Source: Sphingomonas hengshuiensis
GTDB lineage: Bacteria; Pseudomonadota; Alphaproteobacteria; Sphingomonadales; Sphingomonadaceae
NCBI RefSeq assembly: GCF_000935025.1
Contig: NZ_CP010836.1
Location: 4,821,001-4,885,000, forward strand
Direction of reading: 5' to 3'
DNA: 64,000 nt
This document shows, one piece after another, positions 16,913 to 23,868 of the stretch; position 1 is the stretch's first letter; the number at the start of each line of letters is the position of its first letter. The notes under the pieces are model-generated. The model saw nothing but the letters and a program-made list of their open reading frames with translations, ran no database searches and was not told the DNA's origin. The position numbers and the translations under genes were made by a program.

Positions 16913-17908
16913 ATGAGGCGCGGCATGCGTCCGCTGCTGGCACTGGCCATTCTGTTCCTGATCAACATCGACTCGACCACGGCGCTGATGCGCCAGGTGC
17001 TGGGCGAGCATGCCGTGATCGACGCGCGGCGCGTGCCGCTCGATGCCGGCGATGCGGCGCGGGTGCGGGTGGGGGGGCTGACCTATCTGGGCGGTGTCGT
17101 GCTCGACAGCCCCGACCCGGCCTTTGGCGGCTTTTCGGCGATGCAGCTGGCCGGCGACCGGTTCACGCTTGTCAGCGACAATGGCAATGTCGTGCGGTTC
17201 CGCATGGGGCCCGACTGGCGCATTCGCGAGCCCGCGTTCGGCGACCTGCCCGGCGGGCCGGGGACGGGGTGGAAGAAGGAGCAGCGCGATTCCGAATCGC
17301 TCGCCTGGGACCCGGTCAGCGGACGGATCTGGATTGGGTTCGAGCGGTATAATGCGATCTATCGCTACGATGCGGCGCTGTCGCGGGTCGAGGCGTCGGC
17401 ACAGCCCCCGGCGATGGCCGATTGGTCGAAGGCGGGCGGCCCCGAATCGATGACGCGGCTGCGCAACGGCCATTTCCTCGTGATCAGCGAGACCTCGCGG
17501 CCCGATGGTGCGCCCGACGCGCGGATCGGGCTGCGCTTCGCGGGCGACCCCACAGCGCCAGGCGCCCGTCCGGTGCGGTTCGGCTATGTGCCGCCCCCGG
17601 GCTACGACCCGACCGACATCGCCGAGCTGCCCGATGGCCGGCTGCTGGTGCTCAACCGCCGACTGTCGCTGCCCGGCCTGTTCACGGCCAAGCTGACGGT
17701 GATCGACCTGCACGGGGTGCGCGTCGGCGGCGTGGTACGCGGCGTCGAGATCGCGACGCTCGAGGCGCCGCTGCTCCACGACAATTTCGAAGCGCTGGCC
17801 GTGACGCGCGAAGGCGATGCGACGATCGTCTGGATCGCCTCCGACGACAATCTGGAGGTGTGGGAGCGTTCGCTGCTGCTCAAGTTCCGGCTCGATCGCC
17901 TGCCCTGA
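16913..17908 (+). CDS. Esterase-like activity of phytase family protein, exported
   Basis: About 331 residues. A short N-terminal hydrophobic segment, MRPLLALAILFLINI, is a likely signal peptide or anchor. The rest looks like the beta-propeller of the phytase-like esterase family: LTYLGGVVLDSPDPAFGGFSAMQL, FTLVSDNGNVVRF, KKEQRDSESLAWDP, ESMTRLRNGHFLVISE, DIAELPDGRLLVLNRR and LHDNFEALAVTREGD. Family members are annotated from phytase-like fold, not from proven chemistry. ATG codons at 16913 and 16925 are both possible starts. It stands alone between the phaB hairpin and the convergent rpmB gene. Confidence 0.82.
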   Translation: MRRGMRPLLALAILFLINIDSTTALMRQVLGEHAVIDARRVPLDAGDAARVRVGGLTYLGGVVLDSPDPAFGGFSAMQLAGDRFTLVSDNGNVVRFRMGPDWRIREPAFGDLPGGPGTGWKKEQRDSESLAWDPVSGRIWIGFERYNAIYRYDAALSRVEASAQPPAMADWSKAGGPESMTRLRNGHFLVISETSRPDGAPDARIGLRFAGDPTAPGARPVRFGYVPPPGYDPTDIAELPDGRLLVLNRRLSLPGLFTAKLTVIDLHGVRVGGVVRGVEIATLEAPLLHDNFEALAVTREGDATIVWIASDDNLEVWERSLLLKFRLDRLP

Positions 17909-18038
17909 GCCGTGCGCCGCGCCGCAAACGCACGCAGGCGCGCAGATACCAGGACGTTCCCTTGCGGAAACGCTCCCGGATCAGCGCGCGGTGCATGACA
18001 AGGCGCGCCCCGGCATGGGGCACGCCGAAAGCAAAGGG

Positions 18039-18338
18039 TTAGGCGGCCGCTTCTGCGGGAGCGCCAGCCTTGCGCACTTCGCGCTTAAGGCGGCGTGCGC
18101 GCAGCGACAGATCCTCGTCGCTGGTCTTGAGCAGCCAGTTGTCGAGACCGCCGACATGCTCGACCGAACGCAGGCCGTGCGTCGAGACGCGCAGGCGCAC
18201 GCTCTTGCCGAGGGTGTCCGACATCAGCGTGACATTCTGCAGATTCGGCAGGAAGGTACGCTTGGTCTTGTTGTTGGCGTGGGATACATTGTGGCCCACC
18301 TGCCGGCCCTTGCCGGTCAGCTCGCAAATGCGCGACAT
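18039..18338 (-). CDS. rpmB: 50S ribosomal protein L28
   Basis: 99 residues. The opening [20 protein letters not shown] and the middle [13 protein letters not shown] are unmistakable L28, and the C-terminal [25 protein letters not shown] completes the fold. It is part of the large ribosomal subunit near the E site. The short Ala-rich tail is usual in alphaproteobacteria. It is transcribed alone. Confidence 0.98.
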   Translation of the reverse strand: MSRICELTGKGRQVGHNVSHANNKTKRTFLPNLQNVTLMSDTLGKSVRLRVSTHGLRSVEHVGGLDNWLLKTSDEDLSLRARRLKREVRKAGAPAEAAA

Positions 18339-18504
18339 CGCTGTTAATCCTGATTTTGGCCTAAGCCGGAAAGGCCGCGCCGATACCCGCTATGGGACGG
18401 CACGTCAACCGATTCGCCCATCAAAGCCCTTGTGACGATGCAACCTGCGTGGTTGGTGGTGCGTTAATTACGCAAGCGATTCAAACACTGGGGAGCTGAA
18501 GACG

Positions 18505-18798
18505 ATGCGTGGAATATTGGTATTGGTAGGGCTGGCCGCGATAGCGGTCGTCGTCCTTATGTCGCTCGGCATGCTCTCTGTCGAGCAGCAACAGGGGATG
18601 TCGCTGCCGCGAGTCTCGTTCGACGCGCAGGGCGGCCAGTTGCCCAAGTTCAAGGCCGAGACGGGCAGTGTCGGCATCGGCACCTCCAACAAGACCGTCG
18701 ATGTGCCTACGGTGGAGATGAAGAGCACGACGGTGAGCATCCCCACTATCGAAGTGAAGCAGGCGCCGGGCGCATCGCCTACGCCTGCCGCGCGGTAA
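18505..18798 (+). CDS. Single-helix anchored protein, unknown function
   Basis: 97 residues. Residues 4-24 (ILVLVGLAAIAVVVLMSLGML) form one transmembrane helix. The rest is a polar, Thr/Val-rich tail with repeated short VPTVEMKSTTVSIPTIEVK-like strands, probably periplasmic. A good GGGGAG ribosome binding site precedes the ATG. The stop shares a base with the next start (TAATG), so it is coupled to the Pmp3-like gene. I do not recognise a family. Confidence 0.7.
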   Translation: MRGILVLVGLAAIAVVVLMSLGMLSVEQQQGMSLPRVSFDAQGGQLPKFKAETGSVGIGTSNKTVDVPTVEMKSTTVSIPTIEVKQAPGASPTPAAR

Positions 18799-18986
18799 TG
18801 CGTGCGTCCCCGGGGCGCGTCGTGGCAGCGGCGCTGTTGCCGCCGCTCGGCGTGTATCTTGCGCGCGGTCCGGGGCGCGATTTCGGGATTGCGTGCGGGC
18901 TCACGGTGCTGGGGTATCTCCCCGGCGCCGCGTTCGCGCTCTGGTCGGTGCTGCGGCAAGACCGTGCCCCGCCCGCAATGGCGTGA
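18798..18986 (+). CDS. YqaE/Pmp3-like small membrane protein
   Basis: 62 residues with two hydrophobic helices: VVAAALLPPLGVYLARG and FGIACGLTVLGYLPGAAFALWSVL. The LLPPLGVYLARG and CGLTVLGYLPGxxFALW patterns match the Pmp3/UPF0057 family, whose members affect membrane potential and salt tolerance in yeast and plants. The start overlaps the previous stop codon by one base. The function in bacteria is not settled. Confidence 0.75.
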   Translation: MRASPGRVVAAALLPPLGVYLARGPGRDFGIACGLTVLGYLPGAAFALWSVLRQDRAPPAMA

Positions 18987-19018
18987 CGGGGGCGCGGCGG
19001 ACCGCTAAGCCGCCGCAC

Positions 19019-19471
19019 ATGTTTCCTCTTCCCGAACCGATGCGCGCGGCCCTCGACGCGGCGGCGCGCGCTGCGGACTCGGGCGAAGTGCCCGTCGGCG
19101 CGGTGATCGTGCGCAACGGCGAAATCATCGCGACCGCGGCCAATGCCCCGCGGTCGCTGCACGATCCCACCGCGCATGCCGAAATGCTGGCGATCCGCGC
19201 CGCCGCCGCGTTGCTCGGGCGCGAACGGCTGGAGGAGTGCGACCTGTGGGTGACGCTGGAGCCCTGTGCGATGTGCGCAGGCGCCATCGCCCATGCCCGG
19301 ATCGCGCGGCTATACTATGGCGCGCCCGATCCCAAGGGCGGCGCGGTCGAGCATGGCCCCAGGCTCTTCACCCAGCCGACCTGTCACCACCGCCCCGAGC
19401 TCTATCCCGGAATCGGGGAAGCCGAGGCGGCGGCGCTGCTGCGCGACTTCTTCCGCGCGCGGCGGGGCTGA
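19019..19471 (+). CDS. tadA: tRNA-specific adenosine deaminase
   Basis: 150 residues from the ATG at 19019. The zinc site of the cytidine-deaminase fold is complete: His53 and Glu55 in TAHAEMLAI, and Cys83 and Cys86 in LEPCAMCAGA. EVPVGAVIVRNGEIIA and the C-terminal YYGAPDPKGGAVEHG support TadA rather than a nucleoside deaminase. It converts A34 of tRNA-Arg(ACG) to inosine. It converges with the OmpA-type gene, leaving four bases between the stop codons. Confidence 0.95.
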   Translation: MFPLPEPMRAALDAAARAADSGEVPVGAVIVRNGEIIATAANAPRSLHDPTAHAEMLAIRAAAALLGRERLEECDLWVTLEPCAMCAGAIAHARIARLYYGAPDPKGGAVEHGPRLFTQPTCHHRPELYPGIGEAEAAALLRDFFRARRG

Positions 19472-19475
19472 GCGA

Positions 19476-20141
19476 TCAGGCCTGGATGGGCACGATCTTG
19501 ATCTCGACCCGGCGATTCTCGGCGCGGCCCTGTTCGGTGTCGTTGGGCGCGATCGGCTGGGTCTCGCCAAAGCCGCGCGTGCCGAGGCGCACGCTCTGGA
19601 CGCCGCGACTCACCAGATAGTCGCGCACCGAATTGGCGCGGCGCTCGGACAGGCCAAGGTTATAGCTGTCCGACCCCACCGAATCGGTGTGGCCGTACAC
19701 GTCGACATAGGTCTGCTCGTAATTGCGCAGCACGTCGGCGACCTGATCGAGCGTCGAGCGGAACTCCGGCTGCACCGCCGACTGGTCGGTCGCGAAGGTG
19801 ACATTGGAGGGCATGCGCAGCACCAGCTCGTCGCCCTGGCGAATCACCTGCACGTCGGTGCCGGCGGTGCGGCGGCGCAGCTCCTGCTCCTGGCGATCGA
19901 TGTACGAGCCCACCGCCACGCCCGCGAGCCCGCCGATGCCTGCGCCCAGGATCTTCTCGGTCCGGTCGTTGCGCCCGCCGACGAGGTCGCCGAGCAGATA
20001 GCCGCCCAGCGCGCCCACGCCGCCGCCGATCGCAGCGCGCGATACGCGCTTCTCGCCGGTCACCGGATCGGTGACGCACGCGCCGGTCAGCGCGGTCGCC
20101 GACAAGGCGGCGAGCGTCAGCAGCTTGCGAACAGGGGTCAT
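19476..20141 (-). CDS. OmpA-family lipoprotein with glycine-zipper segment
   Basis: 221 residues. The signal peptide ends in LTGAC, a lipobox with Cys22 as lipidation site. Residues 36-80 (AIGGGVGALGGYLLGDLVGG and ILGAGIGGLAGVAVG) form a glycine-zipper. The C-terminal OmpA domain has VDVYGHTDSVGSDSYNLGLSERRANSVRDYL and a GFGETQPIAPN block, which bind peptidoglycan. It probably anchors the outer membrane to the cell wall. It resembles the YiaD/Pal-like class; the exact orthologue is uncertain. Confidence 0.93.
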   Translation of the reverse strand: MTPVRKLLTLAALSATALTGACVTDPVTGEKRVSRAAIGGGVGALGGYLLGDLVGGRNDRTEKILGAGIGGLAGVAVGSYIDRQEQELRRRTAGTDVQVIRQGDELVLRMPSNVTFATDQSAVQPEFRSTLDQVADVLRNYEQTYVDVYGHTDSVGSDSYNLGLSERRANSVRDYLVSRGVQSVRLGTRGFGETQPIAPNDTEQGRAENRRVEIKIVPIQA

Positions 20142-20271
20142 ACTGTGTCTCCTTTGTGTCTGATACCCCCGGAAACCCGTATCGGGCCCGGCTTGTTCCG
20201 CCTGCGCAACCGAATGTCACGTACAGCCGGTTGTGAAGCGCTGCGGAGTGCCTGTATGGAGGGCGTACATC

Positions 20272-21579
20272 ATGAACGACCCTTTCCCCTGGATCGACGT
20301 GGCGATCATCCTGGTGCTGATCGCCGTAAACGGCATCTTTTCGATGTCGGAACTAGCCATTGTCTCTTCGCGCCCCGCGCGGCTGGAGGCGTTGGCGAAA
20401 GCCGGAAGCCGGGGCGCGGCCACCGCGATCCGGCTGTCGCAGGACCCCGGCAAGTTCCTGTCGACTGTCCAGATCGGCATCACGCTGATCGGGATCGTCT
20501 CGGGCGCCTATTCGGGTGCCAGCCTGGGCGGGCCGGTGGCGCAGCGGCTGGCGCCGCTGGGGCTGAGCCCCGAATTCTCGACCACGCTGGCGCTGATGCT
20601 GGTGCTGGCGGTGACGACCTTTGCCACGCTCGTCGTCGGCGAACTGGTGCCCAAGCAGTTCGCGCTGCGCTCGCCCGAGCCGATTGCCGCGATCATGGCG
20701 CTGCCGATGCTGTGGCTGTCGTGGATCACCGCCCCTTTCGTCTGGCTGCTCGATTCGGCGAGCGGTCTGATCTTTCGCCTGCTGCGGATGAACCGCGAAT
20801 CGGAGAACCGCGTGACGGCGGAGGAACTCCATCTGATCGTCGCCGAGGCGCGCAATTCGGGCGTGATCGAGGAACATGAGCGCTCGATCATCTCGGGCGT
20901 GGTGCGGCTGGCCGATCGCCCGGTGCGCGAAGTGATGACGCCGCGCACCGATGTCGACTGGCTCGACATCGACCTGGACGGCGACGGCATCCGCGACGCG
21001 CTGCTCGCGACGCAGCACACAAGGCTGCCGGTGGCCGAGGGGTCGGTCGATTCGGTTGTCGGGGTGGTGCAGGCGCGCGACATCGCCGCCGCGCTGTTCC
21101 GCGGCGAACCGCTCAACCTGCGCACGCTGATGCGCCCCGCGCCGATCCTGCCCGACCAGGTCGATGCGATGGACGCACTGGGCGCGCTGCGCCGCGCCGA
21201 GGTGCCGATGGGGCTCGTCCATGACGAATATGGCCATTTCGAAGGCATTGTGACGCCCGCCAACCTGCTGGCGGCGATCGCCGGCGACTTCGCATCGGAT
21301 GCCGAGCCGGGCGAGAGCCCGAACGTCGTGCAGCGCGAGGACGGCTCGCTGCTCGTCTCGGGCCAGATGCCCGCCGACGCGCTCGCCGACCGGCTGGGGC
21401 TCGACCTGCCCGAGGACCGCGATTACGCGACCGTGGCGGGGCTGGCGCTCGCGGTGCTCAAGCACCTCCCCGACGAAGGCGAGATTTTCGAGGAACAGGG
21501 CTGGCAGTTCGAGATCGTCGACATGGACGGCCGCAAGATCGACAAGCTGCTGGTGAGCAAGGTGGGGCATAAGGGATAG
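20272..21579 (+). CDS. CNNM/CorC-type membrane protein with DUF21 and CBS domains (hemolysin family)
   Basis: 435 residues from the ATG at 20272, preceded by GGAGGG; the open frame upstream lacks one. The DUF21 membrane domain comes first (IDVAIILVLIAVNGIFSMSELAIVSS and the helices LALMLVLAVTTFATLVVGELVPK and IMALPMLWLSWITAPFVWLL). Next comes a CBS pair beginning REVMTPRTDVDWLD, then a C-terminal CorC_HlyC domain (YATVAGLALAVLKHLPDEGE). Such proteins are linked to Mg2+/Co2+ efflux. The label hemolysin is historical. Confidence 0.93.
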   Translation: MNDPFPWIDVAIILVLIAVNGIFSMSELAIVSSRPARLEALAKAGSRGAATAIRLSQDPGKFLSTVQIGITLIGIVSGAYSGASLGGPVAQRLAPLGLSPEFSTTLALMLVLAVTTFATLVVGELVPKQFALRSPEPIAAIMALPMLWLSWITAPFVWLLDSASGLIFRLLRMNRESENRVTAEELHLIVAEARNSGVIEEHERSIISGVVRLADRPVREVMTPRTDVDWLDIDLDGDGIRDALLATQHTRLPVAEGSVDSVVGVVQARDIAAALFRGEPLNLRTLMRPAPILPDQVDAMDALGALRRAEVPMGLVHDEYGHFEGIVTPANLLAAIAGDFASDAEPGESPNVVQREDGSLLVSGQMPADALADRLGLDLPEDRDYATVAGLALAVLKHLPDEGEIFEEQGWQFEIVDMDGRKIDKLLVSKVGHKG

Positions 21580-21646
21580 GTTCGGCGGCGTTCGGCGATG
21601 GCGCGGCTTTCGCGCGCTCCCCTCCCTGGAGGGTGCGCCTTATCCT

Positions 21647-21731
21647 ACGCCGAACTTGTTTCAGCATCCGTCGCGCCACAGGCTGCGGCATTGCCCGTGG
21701 AGGGTTGGACCCCGAAACAGGTACAGGCTCA
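21647..21731 (-). repeat. Sphingomonad-type intergenic repeat, copy 1
   Basis: The stretch contains GAACTTGTTTCAGCATCC at one end and GGACCCCGAAACAGGTACAG at the other, around a GC-rich middle with TTGCCCGTGGAGG. It aligns in inverted orientation with 42757-42838. The 275-base gap between the CorC-type gene and purE holds no other feature I can support. Confidence 0.75.
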
Positions 21732-21854
21732 TGATGGGGAGGAAAGCGGGGCTCTGCATCGGGTTCGAACGCCCTCGCCATTCCAAGGGGAGGATTTTAT
21801 TGCCCTCCTCTCCCTCCGCCACTAACAACCCACGCTTCGCAACACGGGGCAGGC

Positions 21855-22340
21855 ATGTCGGACGCACCTTTAGTCGGCATCATCATGGGCAGCACGTCCG
21901 ATTGGGACACGATGCGCCACGCCGCGCGCATCCTCGACGAGCTGGGCGTGCCGCATGAGACCAAAGTGGTGTCCGCGCACCGCACCCCCCAGCGGCTCTA
22001 CGACTATGCCGCCGCCGCCGCCGGGCGCGGGCTGAAGGTCGTGATCGCGGGCGCGGGCGGCGCGGCGCATCTGCCGGGCATGGCGGCTGCGATGACGCAT
22101 CTGCCGGTGCTGGGCGTGCCGGTGGAATCCAAGGCGCTGAAGGGCGTCGACAGCCTCTATTCGATCGTCCAGATGCCCGGCGGCATTCCCGTCGGCACGC
22201 TGGCGATCGGCAAGCCGGGGGCGATCAACGCCGGGCTGCTCGCCGCCGCGATCCTCGCCACCTCGGACGAGGCGCTGTCGCAGCGGCTCCAGGCATGGCG
22301 CGCGGCGCAGACCGCAGGCGTTGCGACCGACCCCGAATGA
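21855..22340 (+). CDS. purE: N5-carboxyaminoimidazole ribonucleotide mutase
   Basis: 161 residues. [18 protein letters not shown] at the N-terminus, [15 protein letters not shown] with the active-site histidine, [27 protein letters not shown] and [19 protein letters not shown] identify class I PurE. It converts N5-CAIR to CAIR in purine synthesis. Its stop overlaps the purK start (ATGA), the classic purEK operon. The ATG follows GGGCAGGC. Confidence 0.97.
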   Translation: MSDAPLVGIIMGSTSDWDTMRHAARILDELGVPHETKVVSAHRTPQRLYDYAAAAAGRGLKVVIAGAGGAAHLPGMAAAMTHLPVLGVPVESKALKGVDSLYSIVQMPGGIPVGTLAIGKPGAINAGLLAAAILATSDEALSQRLQAWRAAQTAGVATDPE

Positions 22341-23410
22341 GCACGCTCCCCCCCGGCTCCACGATCGGCATATTGGGCGGCGGCCAGCTTGGGCGGATGC
22401 TCGCGGTGGCGGCGGCGCAGCTCGGCTATCGCACGCATATCCTGGCCCCCGACGAGGAAAGCGTTGCGGCGCAGACGGCGTCGAGCTTCACCCGCGCCGA
22501 TTATCACAGCCGCATCGTCCTCGACGAACTGGCGGCGCAGTGTGACGTCGTGACCTATGAGTTCGAGAATATCGCACTCGGCCCCGTCGAGCACCTCGCG
22601 AGCAAGACCCCCGTGCGCCCCGGCGCGCAGAGCCTGTCGATCGCGCAGGACCGCGCGCGCGAAAAGGCATTCGTCGCCGCGCTGGGCGGGCGTACCGCGC
22701 CCTGGGCGCCGGTGACGACGGCGGAGGAATTGCAGGCCGCGATCGACGCGATCGGCGCCCCCGCGATCCTGAAGACGCTGCGGCTGGGCTATGACGGCAA
22801 GGGGCAGGTGCGCATCCATAACGCCGCCGACGCCGCCACCGCCTGGGCGGAAATCGGCGAGCGGCCCGCGATTCTCGAGGGCTTTGTGCGTTTCAGCCAC
22901 GAATTCTCGATCATCACCGTGCGTGGGCTCGACGGCACGCTGGCGAGCTACCCGCCGCCGTGGAACGAGCATAAGGACGGCATCCTCGATCGCTCCACCT
23001 TGCCCGCGCCCGCCGAGATCGCGCGCCATTGGGGCGAGGCGGCGACGCTGGCCGGGCGGGTGGCGGACGCGCTCGACCATGTCGGGGTGCTGACGCTCGA
23101 ATTCTTCGCGACCGACGATGGCCCGGTGTTCAACGAAATGGCGCCGCGCGTCCATAATTCGGGGCATTGGAGCATCGAGGGCGCCGAATGCTCGCAGTTC
23201 GAGAACCATATCCGCGCGATCTGCGGCCTGCCGCTGGGTTCGACGGCGCTGACCGGGGTGCAGGTGGAGATGCAAAACCTGATCGGCGCCGATGCCGATC
23301 GCTGGGCCGACTATATGGCCGAGCCGGGCGCACACCTGCATCTGTACGGCAAGGGCGCAGCGAGGCCCGGGCGCAAGATGGGGCATGTCACGCGGGTTAA
23401 GCGGGGCTGA
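22337..23410 (+). CDS. purK: N5-carboxyaminoimidazole ribonucleotide synthase
   Basis: 357 residues from the ATG at 22337, overlapping purE by four bases. The ATP-grasp enzyme makes N5-CAIR from AIR, ATP and bicarbonate. Visible blocks are [60 protein letters not shown] and the metal-binding [18 protein letters not shown]-terminal [17 protein letters not shown] is typical. Partner purD lies at 40.5 kb. Confidence 0.97.
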   Translation: MSTLPPGSTIGILGGGQLGRMLAVAAAQLGYRTHILAPDEESVAAQTASSFTRADYHSRIVLDELAAQCDVVTYEFENIALGPVEHLASKTPVRPGAQSLSIAQDRAREKAFVAALGGRTAPWAPVTTAEELQAAIDAIGAPAILKTLRLGYDGKGQVRIHNAADAATAWAEIGERPAILEGFVRFSHEFSIITVRGLDGTLASYPPPWNEHKDGILDRSTLPAPAEIARHWGEAATLAGRVADALDHVGVLTLEFFATDDGPVFNEMAPRVHNSGHWSIEGAECSQFENHIRAICGLPLGSTALTGVQVEMQNLIGADADRWADYMAEPGAHLHLYGKGAARPGRKMGHVTRVKRG

Positions 23411-23418
23411 GGCGGGTT

Positions 23419-23490
23419 CCCCGCGAAAGCGGGGGTCCAGAGCCCGGAGCGCACCGCCTGTAACCCTGGGCTCCTGCCTTCGCAGGAGAG
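23419..23490. repeat. REP-like pair of hairpins after purK
   Basis: CCCCGC-GAAA-GCGGGG (23419-23434) is followed about 40 bases later by CTCCTGC-CTTC-GCAGGAG (23471-23488). Both have perfect arms and four-base loops. This two-hairpin layout is a frequent intergenic element in sphingomonads, and the second hairpin recurs at 56597. Confidence 0.7.
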
Positions 23491-23499
23491 CATATGAAG

Positions 23500-23531
23500 A
23501 AAAGGCCCGCATCCTTCCGGAAGCAGGCCCC
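23500..23531 (-). terminator. Rho-independent terminator for the 23554-23853 gene
   Basis: On the minus strand GGCCTGC and GCGGGCC flank a TTCC/GGAA inner pair and are followed by TTTTCTT, 22 bases after the stop codon. Confidence 0.7.
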
Positions 23532-23553
23532 TTCTCCTGACGCTACGCCGCGT

Positions 23554-23853
23554 TCAGGCGCGCGTGCCGGTCATCGGGAAGCTGCCGAATGCGCCCGCGG
23601 TCACGGTGCCGGTCATCGCGTCGCCGTCGACGGTCGCCTCGCAGGTAAGCGTCATCGGCATCGGGACCGTGATGTCGAGCGTCCAGGTCAGCGTGTCGCC
23701 AGCGACCCGGCCGTCCTTGATCTCGGTCGTGCCCATCGCGCCCGAATAGGCGCCGGTGAAGCTGTCGCCTTCGCTGGTGATCGTCAGGGTCGCCTGCTGG
23801 TCGCCCATCGGCGACCGTGTCACGGTATCCCAGCTGCCATCCACATTCGCCAT
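23554..23853 (-). CDS. Conserved hypothetical beta-rich protein
   Basis: 99 residues predicted to be nearly all beta: DGSWDTVTRSPMGDQQATLTI, GDSFTGAYSG, DGRVAGDTLTWTLDITVPMPMTLTCEATVDGDAMTGTVTAG. The pattern resembles small lipocalin-like or PEP-utiliser-associated proteins that measure difference before and after treatment, but I cannot name the family. No signal peptide is present. It lies 15 bases downstream of the M16 peptidase gene on the same strand and has its own terminator, so it is probably the last gene of that unit. Confidence 0.75.
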   Translation of the reverse strand: MANVDGSWDTVTRSPMGDQQATLTITSEGDSFTGAYSGAMGTTEIKDGRVAGDTLTWTLDITVPMPMTLTCEATVDGDAMTGTVTAGAFGSFPMTGTRA

Positions 23854-23868
23854 GTCATTCTCTCCTGA

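Noticed and set aside
21740..21800. GGTTCGAACGCC, looking like a tRNA T-loop
   Set aside because: No acceptor stem, anticodon arm or D-loop can be paired around it on either strand.
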